A stretch of DNA of 9,799 nucleotides from an uncultured Butyricicoccus sp. (lineage in GTDB: Bacteria > Bacillota > Clostridia > Oscillospirales > Butyricicoccaceae), in assembly GCA_947575935.1 (NCBI GenBank), contig CANPPM010000086.1, positions 1-9,799 on the forward strand, given 5' to 3'. Below, piece by piece: positions 1 through 6,376 of this stretch. The translations under genes were made by a program, and so were the position numbers. The notes under the pieces are model-generated. The model saw nothing but the letters and a program-made list of their open reading frames with translations. It did not search any database and was not told the DNA's origin. Each line of letters begins with the position of its first letter. The stretch's first letter is position 1.

Positions 1-20
1 TCCAGTAACGTCTTGGCCAT
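1..20 (-). CDS. second ABC transporter ATPase (DppF/OppF-like), first six codons only
   Basis: Only the start of this gene is in the window. On the minus strand an ATG at 20 reads M-A-K-T-L-L and runs off the edge. It follows the stop codon of the DppD ATPase (22-24) after one base and has a good ribosome binding site (AAGGAG, about 9 bases upstream) inside the end of that gene. In operons of the order binding protein-permease-permease-ATPase, the next gene is normally the second ATPase (DppF/OppF), so the assignment rests on position; the six residues by themselves carry no family information. Confidence 0.6.
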
Positions 21-21
21 C

Positions 22-1014
22 TCACTTGACTCCTTCCAGCTTGAATTTCGGGTCATTGTATGCTTCGCAGGCGACAAAGTGGGTGTCGCCAAGCCGCCGC
101 AGCGCGGGCTGCGTTTTGGTGCAGGCCTCGGTCGCATACGGGCAGCGGGGGGCAAAGGCACAGCCTGCCGGAAGGTTGGCCGGATCGGGCATCATGCCGC
201 GGATGGGCACCAGATCTTCGCCGCGCTCCTTCAGGTTGGGCAGGGAGTTGAACAGGCCTTCGGTGTATGGATGCAGGATGTGGTTAAAGACCTCATCCGC
301 CGTACCGATCTCTACAATGCGGCCCGCGTACATGACCGCGACTTCGTCGCAGACCTCGGCGACTACGCCAAGGTCGTGAGTGATCAGCAGCATGGACATG
401 TCACGGTCACGAATAAGCCCCTTCATCAGCTCGAGCACCTGCGCCTGAATGGTAACGTCAAGGGCGGTCGTTGGTTCGTCTGCGATCAGCAGCTTGGGGT
501 TGCAGGCCAATGCAATGGCGATGACCACGCGCTGGCGCATACCGCCGGAAAATTGGTGCGGGTAGTCGTAGGCGCGGCTTTCCGCAATGCCGACCAGCTT
601 GAGCATCTGCTTTGCGCGTTCCAGCGCTTCGGCTTTGCTGATTTTTTCGTGCAGCTCGATGGATTCTGCGATCTGCTCGCCGACTGTCATAACGGGGTTA
701 AGCGCAGTCATCGGATCCTGGAAGATCATTGCGACGTCATTTCCGCGCACCGATTCCAGTTCCTCGGTCTTCAGTTCAAGGATTTTGGAGCCGTCCAGCG
801 TGATGCTGCCGCCTTTGATGATGCCGGGCGGGTTGGGGACCAGGTTCAGGATGGACAGCGCAGTCGTGGTTTTGCCCGCGCCGGTTTCGCCTACCAGCCC
901 CAGCGTGCGCTTTTTGCCGATGTGAAAGGTCAGGCCGTTGACGGCACAGACGCAGCCGTCTTCGGTTTCATAATGGACGACGAGGTCCTTGATTTCTAAA
1001 ATGTTTTCCGCCAT
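22..1014 (-). CDS. dppD: peptide-class ABC importer ATP-binding protein DppD
   Basis: Cytoplasmic ATPase subunit that powers import by the adjacent DppB/DppC channel, normally paired with a second ATPase. With 330 residues it has the usual family length. Visible motifs: Walker A GETGAGKT (42-49), Q-loop glutamine (99, in FQDP), ABC signature SGGMRQR (156-162), Walker B LLIADE (175-180) and the switch histidine in THDLG (213). The C-terminal oligopeptide-transporter extension has four cysteines (285, 291, 298, 316) in the family pattern GC-x5-C-x6-C...HFVAC. Start: an in-frame GTG at 1023 lies inside the ribosome binding site (AGAGGTG), whereas the ATG at 1014 is 6 bases after it, so ATG is chosen. 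Twelve bases separate it from dppC. The symbol is a family-level name; substrate specificity cannot be read from the ATPase. Confidence 0.93.
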   Translation of the reverse strand: MAENILEIKDLVVHYETEDGCVCAVNGLTFHIGKKRTLGLVGETGAGKTTTALSILNLVPNPPGIIKGGSITLDGSKILELKTEELESVRGNDVAMIFQDPMTALNPVMTVGEQIAESIELHEKISKAEALERAKQMLKLVGIAESRAYDYPHQFSGGMRQRVVIAIALACNPKLLIADEPTTALDVTIQAQVLELMKGLIRDRDMSMLLITHDLGVVAEVCDEVAVMYAGRIVEIGTADEVFNHILHPYTEGLFNSLPNLKERGEDLVPIRGMMPDPANLPAGCAFAPRCPYATEACTKTQPALRRLGDTHFVACEAYNDPKFKLEGVK

Positions 1015-1026
1015 GATCTTCACCTC

Positions 1027-1911
1027 TTACTTCTTCATCTTCGGGTCGAGCGCGTCACGCAGGCCGTCGCCCAGCAGGTTCAGGGCCAATACGGTCATCA
1101 TGATCGCCAGTCCGGGAATGACGCAGAGATAAGCCGCGTCGCGCATGTGCTGGCGGCCGTCAGACAGCATTGCGCCCCATTCGGGTGCGGGCGACGGTAC
1201 GCCGATGCCCAGGAAGGACAGGGAAGAGGCTGCAATGATCGTGGTGCCGATCAGCAGCGTCACCTGTACGATGATTGGCGACAGGCAGTTCGGGATGATA
1301 TGCTTTAGGATGATCTTCCAGGTCGGCAGGCCCATTGCGTAGGCTGATTCGACATATTCCTGGTCGCGGATCGTCATGACTGCGGCGCGTGCGATACGGC
1401 AGAACGAAGTCGCGCAGGTAAAACAGAGCGCAATGAGCAGGTTGATCGTACTGGTGCCGAGCAGGGACACGACCACAACGGCGATCATGATGTTGGGGAT
1501 GGAGTAGAATACGTCTACACAGCGCATAATCACCTGATCTACGACGCCGCCGTAGAAACCGGCAATCGCGCCCAGCGTGACCCCGACGATCAGGCCGATG
1601 GTGACCGAGCCTACGCCAATCAGCAGGGAATAGCGTGCGCCATAGAGCACACGGGCAAAAATGTCGCGGCCCAGGGAATCTGTGCCGAACCAGTGTGCCG
1701 CAGAGGGGGGCTGGAGGGCCTCGCTCATGTTCATTTGGATGATTTGTGTGTCATAATCATAGAGAAAGCCGGAAAGCAGGGCTACGATGACCAGCAGCAC
1801 AAGAAAGCACATGCCGAACACCGCGCCTTTGTTTTTCAGCAGACGCCGCCAGGTTTCCTGCGCCAGGGAGCGGCTCTGGATGGTTTCTTCGGACTTGTTT
1901 TTCACTGCCAT
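1027..1911 (-). CDS. dppC: peptide-class ABC importer permease DppC
   Basis: Inner-membrane permease, 294 residues. The order is the usual one: a soluble N-terminal stretch, a first membrane helix (about residues 30-50), a short extracytoplasmic part ending in the family motif HWFGTDSLGRDIFARVLYG, then the five-helix binding-protein-dependent transport core. The cytoplasmic EAA loop that docks on the ATPase is visible as EYVESAYAMGLPTWKIILKH, followed by IIPN. Start choice: an in-frame GTG at 1920 overlaps the dppB stop (GTGA), but the AAAGGGTG ribosome binding sequence lies on that GTG and is correctly spaced for the ATG at 1911, so ATG is preferred; the GTG would add three residues. Five bases separate it from dppB, so translation is probably coupled. 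Confidence 0.93.
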   Translation of the reverse strand: MAVKNKSEETIQSRSLAQETWRRLLKNKGAVFGMCFLVLLVIVALLSGFLYDYDTQIIQMNMSEALQPPSAAHWFGTDSLGRDIFARVLYGARYSLLIGVGSVTIGLIVGVTLGAIAGFYGGVVDQVIMRCVDVFYSIPNIMIAVVVVSLLGTSTINLLIALCFTCATSFCRIARAAVMTIRDQEYVESAYAMGLPTWKIILKHIIPNCLSPIIVQVTLLIGTTIIAASSLSFLGIGVPSPAPEWGAMLSDGRQHMRDAAYLCVIPGLAIMMTVLALNLLGDGLRDALDPKMKK

Positions 1912-1916
1912 TTCGC

Positions 1917-2852
1917 TCACCCTTTCTTTGCATACTGCGCCTTGATGCGGGGATCAAAGAACGCGTAGATCAGGTCGACCGCCACATTGACGATACAGAC
2001 TAGGATACAGCACATGATGATGGAGCCGGTGACCATCGGTGTGTCGCGTTTGGAGATCGAGTCGACGATCAGGCGGCCGACGCCCGGCCAAGAGAATACA
2101 GTTTCGGCAAGTACCGAGCCGGTCAGCGCGTTGGATAGCTGCATGCCGATTACCGTGATGATCGGAATCAGCGCATTTTTCAGGCCGTGGCCGAAAATAA
2201 CCTTCTTTTCAGGTACGCCCTTTGCACGGGCGGTGGTCATGTAGTCCTGCCGGACGACGTCGAGCATCGCCGAACGGGTGGTACGTGTGATCAGCGCAGC
2301 AAAGCCAAGGCCGACCGTCACCGCCGGTAGGATGAGGTTACGCAGCCCTCCGTAGCCGCCCGAAGGGAACCAGCCCAGACCAAGCGAGAAGAATAGGATC
2401 AGCATCAGGCCAAGCCAGAAGTTGGGCATGGATACGCCGAACAGCGCAAAGATCATGCCGCCGGTGTCCTTCCAGGTGTTTTGGTGGATCGCGGTGTAAA
2501 TGCCAAGCGGCAGCGCCACAAGCGTTGCGACGAATACCGAGGAACAGGCGAGCTTGAGGGTTGCGGGCAAGCGCTCGGCAAAGGTGGCAAATACGTCTTT
2601 TTTGGTGACGTAGGAAACGCCAAGGTCACCATGCAGCATGCCGCCCATATACTTGATATAGCGTACTAGCAGCGGGTCGTTCAGGCCCAGCTCTTCACGG
2701 ATTTCCTCGATTTGTTCCTCGGTGGCGTTTTCCGGGGCGAGGGAGTCGACCGGGTCGCCGCCGGTCATGTTCATTGCGACAAAAATGATCAGCGAGGTTG
2801 CAAGGATCGCCGGGATCATCAGGAGCAGCCGTTTAATTATGTACCGTATCAT
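1917..2852 (-). CDS. dppB: peptide-class ABC importer permease DppB
   Basis: Inner-membrane permease, 311 residues, partner of DppC in the translocation channel. It begins MIRYIIKRLLLMIPAI, the typical DppB/OppB/NikB opening with the first membrane helix at about residues 9-29. The extracytoplasmic segment contains GDPVDSL and the conserved HGDLGVSYV. The EAA loop reads QDYMTTARAKGVPEKKVIFGH, and the C-terminus carries the usual VFSWPGVGRLIVDSISKRDTP-type block. The frame stays open upstream to 2954, but those residues look unlike the family. The ATG at 2852 has AAGGA 4-5 bases upstream (and GGAG at 11) and gives the family's normal N-terminus. It is separated from the binding-protein gene by 158 non-coding bases that hold a large hairpin, and it is almost fused to dppC. 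Confidence 0.93.
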   Translation of the reverse strand: MIRYIIKRLLLMIPAILATSLIIFVAMNMTGGDPVDSLAPENATEEQIEEIREELGLNDPLLVRYIKYMGGMLHGDLGVSYVTKKDVFATFAERLPATLKLACSSVFVATLVALPLGIYTAIHQNTWKDTGGMIFALFGVSMPNFWLGLMLILFFSLGLGWFPSGGYGGLRNLILPAVTVGLGFAALITRTTRSAMLDVVRQDYMTTARAKGVPEKKVIFGHGLKNALIPIITVIGMQLSNALTGSVLAETVFSWPGVGRLIVDSISKRDTPMVTGSIIMCCILVCIVNVAVDLIYAFFDPRIKAQYAKKG

Positions 2853-2933
2853 AAAATCCTTCACTCCAATCTCGTCATTTGTCAGCCCGGCCTGGAAGCC
2901 GCTGGCCTCGGGCCGTCGGGGATTTGCAGGATT

Positions 2934-3003
2934 GCCTATAGAATGAGCGGGCAAACCCAGAGAATGCCCGCTCTTTTCTTGAAACCCGTCTGTGGGGATA
3001 GGC
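2934..3003 (-). other. intercistronic hairpin between binding-protein and permease genes
   Basis: A perfect 9-base inverted repeat (GAGCGGGCA 2945-2953, TGCCCGCTC 2965-2973, 11-base loop) lies 38 bases after the binding-protein stop codon. Outer arms GCCTAT (2934-2939) and ATAGGC (2998-3003) could close a larger structure. On the minus (coding) strand the 3' arm is followed by ATTCTATAGG, not a T-run, so it is unlikely to be a full intrinsic terminator for the operon. On the plus strand it is followed by TTTTCTT. Such hairpins between binding-protein and permease genes commonly protect or partly stop the upstream message so that the binding protein is made in excess; that role is inferred. 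Confidence 0.6.
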
Positions 3004-3010
3004 TGCCGCG

Positions 3011-4564
3011 TTACTGTGCGATGTAAGCGTGGCTCCAGTCGTGGTTGCCGCCGGGGAACAGCATCGTACCGGTCAGGTTCTTATTGTAGGCGATGACCAG
3101 GTTGGCGATGTACAGCGGAACCTGTGGGCATGCATCAACCAGATACTCCTGCAGCTCAACGCCGGCCTGCATGCGCTTTTCCTCATCCTTTTCGGTGTTG
3201 ACGATGTCTACCAGTTCGTCGACATGGGGATCGGAATAGTGGTGGTAGTTCGAGCCCGAGCCGGTGTAATACAGATCGCGGTATACAAAGTCAACCTTGC
3301 TGTCCTCGTTCCAGCGCCACAGGTACAGCTCCTGCTCGCCGTTTTTGCACATGGTCTTGAGGGTCGCATCTTCAACGGTTTGGATTTCAACGTCGATGCC
3401 GATTTCCTTCAGGTTGGCCTGAACGACCTGCGCAATATTGGTATAGGGCGCAGAGTTCGCGATGAGCAGGGTGGTGGACAGGCCGTTTGCATAGCCTGCG
3501 TCCGCCAGAAGCTTCTTGGCGCGCTCGACGTCATAGTCGAAGCCCTCCATATCGTCGTAGAAGCCCCACAGGCCGCGGTTCAGGATGGTGGTCTGCGGCG
3601 TGCCCTTGCCGTATACGGCAGCCTGCAGCACGGCGTCGCGGTCAATTGCGCAGGCAACGGCCTGGCGCAGCGTCTGATTGTCCCAGGGGGCCTTCTCTAC
3701 GTTGAATGCAAAGTAGAACAGGCGGGAGCCGGTCTTTTCCTCGACGGTGATGTTCTCATCTTCCTCCAGATACTGCAGCTCGTTAATCGGGGGATCGATG
3801 CAGACGTCAATCTCGCCGTTCTGCAGGGCAATTACACGGGAGGAAGCCTCCAGATAGGGGCGGAACTCGATGGAATCCGCAACGCCGGGATCCTCGCCCC
3901 AGTAATCGTCGACTTTTACGACGCGGCAGAACTGGCCTTCGACCCAGTCGTCGAATTTGTAGCGGCCCGAACCGACATGCCACGGCTCTTCCATACCCGA
4001 TTCATACGCGGCCTTGGACTGGATGGCGACCGGGACCGAAGCCAGCGAGGGCAGCAGCTCGTTGTCGTATTTTTCCAGCTCGAGAACGACGGTATAATCG
4101 TCCACGACTTCGGTGCTCAGTACGTTGGAAAGTACGCTGGAAACATAGGAATCTTTCGCCATGTCATAGGTGAACTTGATATCCTCGGCGGTCAGCGGCT
4201 CGCCGGTGGAGAAGTGTGCATTTTCAACCAGCTTGAACTGGATGTGGGTGTCGTCCAGATACTCCCACTCGGTCGCGAGGCAGGGGACGCAGGTGCCTTC
4301 GTTTGTGAAGCGGACCAGGTTTTCGTGGGTGGTTTTCAGGATGATGTTGTTGACTGCGTCCTGCTGTTCCTGCAGGTTCAGATTGTTGATATCGGCAGCC
4401 GTGCCGATGATCAGGTCGCTCTTGTAGCCGCCCGAGCCGCCGTCGGCAGAGGAGCCGCCGTCCGTGCTGCCGCCGGAGGACGCGTTGTCTTTTCCGCCGC
4501 CGCAGCCGGCCAGCAGAGAGAGCAGCAGGGCTGCACTCAGCATTGCGCTAAAAAATCGTTTCAT
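3011..4564 (-). CDS. extracellular solute-binding lipoprotein, family 5 (peptide/nickel class)
   Basis: Substrate-capture subunit of the ABC importer, 517 residues. The N-terminus is a lipoprotein signal peptide: MKR, a hydrophobic core, and lipobox L-A-G-C with the lipidated cysteine at residue 21. A Gly/Ser/Asp-rich linker to about residue 47 tethers the folded domain to the membrane. The body is typical of SBP family 5: an early LIIGTAADINNLN, then WEYLDDTHIQFKLVENAHFS with TGEPLTAEDIKFTYD, and further on LRQAVACAIDRDAVLQAAVYGKG. The ATG at 4564 has AGAAGGAG 8 bases upstream. It is the first gene of the transporter operon, with its own likely promoter. The substrate could be a di- or oligopeptide, but nickel, opines or sugars also occur in this family and the sequence alone does not decide, so no symbol is given. 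Confidence 0.93.
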   Translation of the reverse strand: MKRFFSAMLSAALLLSLLAGCGGGKDNASSGGSTDGGSSADGGSGGYKSDLIIGTAADINNLNLQEQQDAVNNIILKTTHENLVRFTNEGTCVPCLATEWEYLDDTHIQFKLVENAHFSTGEPLTAEDIKFTYDMAKDSYVSSVLSNVLSTEVVDDYTVVLELEKYDNELLPSLASVPVAIQSKAAYESGMEEPWHVGSGRYKFDDWVEGQFCRVVKVDDYWGEDPGVADSIEFRPYLEASSRVIALQNGEIDVCIDPPINELQYLEEDENITVEEKTGSRLFYFAFNVEKAPWDNQTLRQAVACAIDRDAVLQAAVYGKGTPQTTILNRGLWGFYDDMEGFDYDVERAKKLLADAGYANGLSTTLLIANSAPYTNIAQVVQANLKEIGIDVEIQTVEDATLKTMCKNGEQELYLWRWNEDSKVDFVYRDLYYTGSGSNYHHYSDPHVDELVDIVNTEKDEEKRMQAGVELQEYLVDACPQVPLYIANLVIAYNKNLTGTMLFPGGNHDWSHAYIAQ

Positions 4565-4600
4565 CTTTACTACTCCTTCTTATTGGGATTTTTATCAGAC

Positions 4601-4617
4601 CGGCGGGGGGCCCGCCG
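4601..4617 (-). repeat. GC-only hairpin at the 5' end of the transporter transcript
   Basis: Perfect inverted repeat CGGCGGG (4601-4607) / CCCGCCG (4611-4617) with a 3-base loop. It lies 37 bases upstream of the binding-protein start and directly downstream of the predicted -10 box, so the message would begin at or just next to the stem. No T-run follows on either strand, so an intrinsic terminator is unlikely. It could be a 5'-terminal stabilising hairpin or an operator; neither is proved by sequence. Confidence 0.55.
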
Positions 4618-4622
4618 ATTTA

Positions 4623-4651
4623 ATACTATCATGCTGTTTGGGAAAAGTAAA
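4623..4651 (-). promoter_or_regulatory. probable sigma-A promoter for the ABC importer operon
   Basis: On the minus strand a -35-like TTTACT (4646-4651) and a -10-like TAGTAT (4623-4628) are separated by 17 bases, with a TGA just before the -10 box (extended -10 form TGn). Both hexamers deviate from consensus. The local A+T richness and position ahead of the first gene support the call. The predicted start point is near 4616. No other convincing promoter was seen in 4565-4751. Confidence 0.5.
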
Positions 4652-4751
4652 CAGATTTTCTGCAAAAATTCGTTGGAATTTATGTAAGTTAGCGGATAAG
4701 GGGGTCGAATGACTCCCAAATACCTTCTTTTTAAAAGCTGGTACAGGAGCG

Positions 4752-5111
4752 TTAGGACTGTGCCGCGTCAAAGGATTTGGTCGCTACGATATCTACGCCC
4801 GTGCCGAATACGTCGGGCAGAAGTATCTGGCCGCACCGGACAGGCGCTGCGACGCTCACCTCGTCCAGCAGACGCATTGCGTCGAAGATCCTGCCCTTGG
4901 GCAGCGGCGCGCTGCTTTTGACCGGCAGGCGCGGGGTGCGCGCACCGGTCAGGCGCACAGTCGAGGTCAGGGTACGTACCGGGTTTTGCAGCTCGTTTTT
5001 ACCGTAGGTCTCGCCGCGCGGGCAGTTGTTGCCGGTTACACGGAAATCATTTTCTTCATCTACTTGCAGGTGGCAGCCCTTAGGGCAGGTGATGCAGATG
5101 ATCTGGGTCAT
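4752..5111 (-). CDS. DUF1667 (COG3862-type) small cysteine-cluster protein, third subunit of a flavoprotein complex
   Basis: A 119-residue protein recognised as the DUF1667 family of proteins with conserved CXXC pairs, regularly encoded after GlpA-like and pyridine-nucleotide flavoprotein genes. Cysteines 6, 9, 13 and 30 form CxxCxxxC-x16-C followed by PRG. This spacing, with NPVRTLTSTVRL after it, resembles the N-terminal [4Fe-4S] segment of molybdopterin oxidoreductases, but no cofactor domain follows. A fifth cysteine lies in VRCGQILLPDVFGTG (residue 93). I infer an iron-sulfur or metal-binding electron-transfer subunit; the biochemical role is not established to my knowledge. Start: the ATG at 5111 overlaps the upstream stop as ATGA and has AAGGAGG 9 bases upstream. 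It is the last gene of its operon; no clear intrinsic terminator follows in 4565-4751. Confidence 0.88.
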   Translation of the reverse strand: MTQIICITCPKGCHLQVDEENDFRVTGNNCPRGETYGKNELQNPVRTLTSTVRLTGARTPRLPVKSSAPLPKGRIFDAMRLLDEVSVAAPVRCGQILLPDVFGTGVDIVATKSFDAAQS

Positions 5112-6376
5112 TTCTGGTCGCCTCCTTCCTCAATCTGGACGGTCAATGCGCCGGAAGCCTTTTCCAGCAGGACGCGCGGCAGTTTGATGCTTTCCATTTC
5201 GCCGGGGGCGAGGTGCTCCCGCGGATAGGCGGCGATCTGGGCGCCGCTGTCATCCCGGACGACAATCCGTGCGTCGCGGTAGACCGCCCGCACGCGGAAG
5301 AAAAGTGAGACGCCGTCCTTTGCATTGTCCATACGAATATGCTGCGGTACCGTGTAGCCGACGCCGTTTCCGCCCTTCAGCGGAAGCAACGGTGCGGCGG
5401 CCGGCGTATGCCCTGCACAGTAGGCTGCTGCCGCATGCCCGGCGCGCTGGCTTTCGGCGGTCACGAAGTCGACCAGGTCATGGACGTGTACGACGTTGCC
5501 GCAGGCGAATACGCCGGGGATCGAGGTTTCCATGTTTTCGTAAACGACCGGACCATTGGTGCGCGGATCCATTTCGAGCCCTGCCGCGCGGCTGAGTTCG
5601 TTTTCCGGGATCAGGCCGACGGAAAGCAGCACGGTGTCGCAGTCGAAGGTCATCTCGGTACCGGTGATGGGCCGGCGGTCGGGGCCAACCTCAGCGACAA
5701 TCACGCGTTCAACGCGGTCCCGGCCCTGGATGTCGGTGATGGTATGGGACAGGTAAAGCGGAATGTCAAAATCATGCAGGCACTGCACAATATTACGGGT
5801 CAAGCCGCCTGAGTAGGGCATGACCTCGACGCAGGCCAGGACCTTGGCGCCCTCAAGCGTCATGCGGCGCGCCATGATCAGGCCGATATCGCCGGAACCC
5901 AGGATTACTACCCGCTTGCCGACCATATAGCCCTCGATATTGAGGTACCGCTGTGCCGCGCCTGCAGTAAATACGCCTGCAGGGCGGGAACCCGGAATGC
6001 CGATGGCGCCTCTCGTGCGCTCACGGCAGCCCATTGCCAGGATGATTGACCGGGCTTCAAGGATTTCGTAGCCCTGTGCGGTGCTGACGACGTGTACCTG
6101 TTTGTCCGGTGTGACTTCCAGCACCATGGCGTCGGTACGGACGGAAACACCGGTTTCACCGAGCATATCAATGAAGCGGCCCGCGTATTCAGGGCCGGTC
6201 AGCTCTTCCTTAAAGAAGTGCAGGCCGAAGCCGTTGTGGATGCACTGATTAAGGATGCCGCCCAGCTCCTTGTCGCGTTCGACGATGCAGATGCTTTTGC
6301 AGCCGTCCTGCCAGGCCGCGTGCGCAGCGGCAAGACCGGCGGGGCCGCCGCCGATGACGATGACATCGTATTTCAT
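5108..6376 (-). CDS. FAD/NAD(P)-dependent pyridine nucleotide-disulfide-type oxidoreductase
   Basis: Cytoplasmic flavoprotein, 422 residues. It has two dinucleotide-binding folds: FAD motif GGGPAG (9-14) at the N-terminus and a second GSGDIG (160-165), normally for NAD(P)H. A third FAD-contact block near the C-terminus reads IPGVFACGNVVHVHDLVDF. The stretch GGILNQC (39-45) carries a cysteine, but no CxxC or CxxxxC redox disulfide like that of classic disulfide reductases is present there. The GCRERTRGAIGIPGSRPAGV segment is shared with flavoprotein subunits that accept electrons from a partner dehydrogenase. It overlaps both neighbours by ATGA and has AGGAGGT 8 bases before its ATG. Likely role: takes electrons from the DAO-type subunit and passes them to NAD(P) or another carrier; direction and acceptor are inference. 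Confidence 0.88.
   Translation of the reverse strand: MKYDVIVIGGGPAGLAAAHAAWQDGCKSICIVERDKELGGILNQCIHNGFGLHFFKEELTGPEYAGRFIDMLGETGVSVRTDAMVLEVTPDKQVHVVSTAQGYEILEARSIILAMGCRERTRGAIGIPGSRPAGVFTAGAAQRYLNIEGYMVGKRVVILGSGDIGLIMARRMTLEGAKVLACVEVMPYSGGLTRNIVQCLHDFDIPLYLSHTITDIQGRDRVERVIVAEVGPDRRPITGTEMTFDCDTVLLSVGLIPENELSRAAGLEMDPRTNGPVVYENMETSIPGVFACGNVVHVHDLVDFVTAESQRAGHAAAAYCAGHTPAAAPLLPLKGGNGVGYTVPQHIRMDNAKDGVSLFFRVRAVYRDARIVVRDDSGAQIAAYPREHLAPGEMESIKLPRVLLEKASGALTVQIEEGGDQK

Noticed and set aside
13..999. A 328-residue plus-strand open frame opposite dppD
   Set aside because: It is the mirror of a gene with every ABC ATPase motif in place. Nothing in the plus-strand translation resembles a protein family.
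1..4564. Assignment of the importer to a precise substrate such as nickel, glutathione or an oligopeptide
   Set aside because: Family 5 binding proteins and their permeases cannot be assigned to a substrate from motifs alone, and the neighbouring genes give no direct clue.
3029..4687. A 552-residue open frame on the plus strand opposite the solute-binding protein gene
   Set aside because: It is the antisense shadow of a clear SBP family 5 gene in GC-rich DNA. It has no ribosome binding site, and its composition (runs of V, G, A, Q, D) matches reverse-strand codons and no recognisable family.
4700..4717. Inverted repeat GGGGGTC/GACTCCC between the redox operon and the transporter, considered as a terminator
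   Set aside because: It pairs fully (one G-U) only on the plus strand, where no gene ends. On the minus strand it has an A-C mismatch and no T-run, so it does not explain termination of the redox operon.
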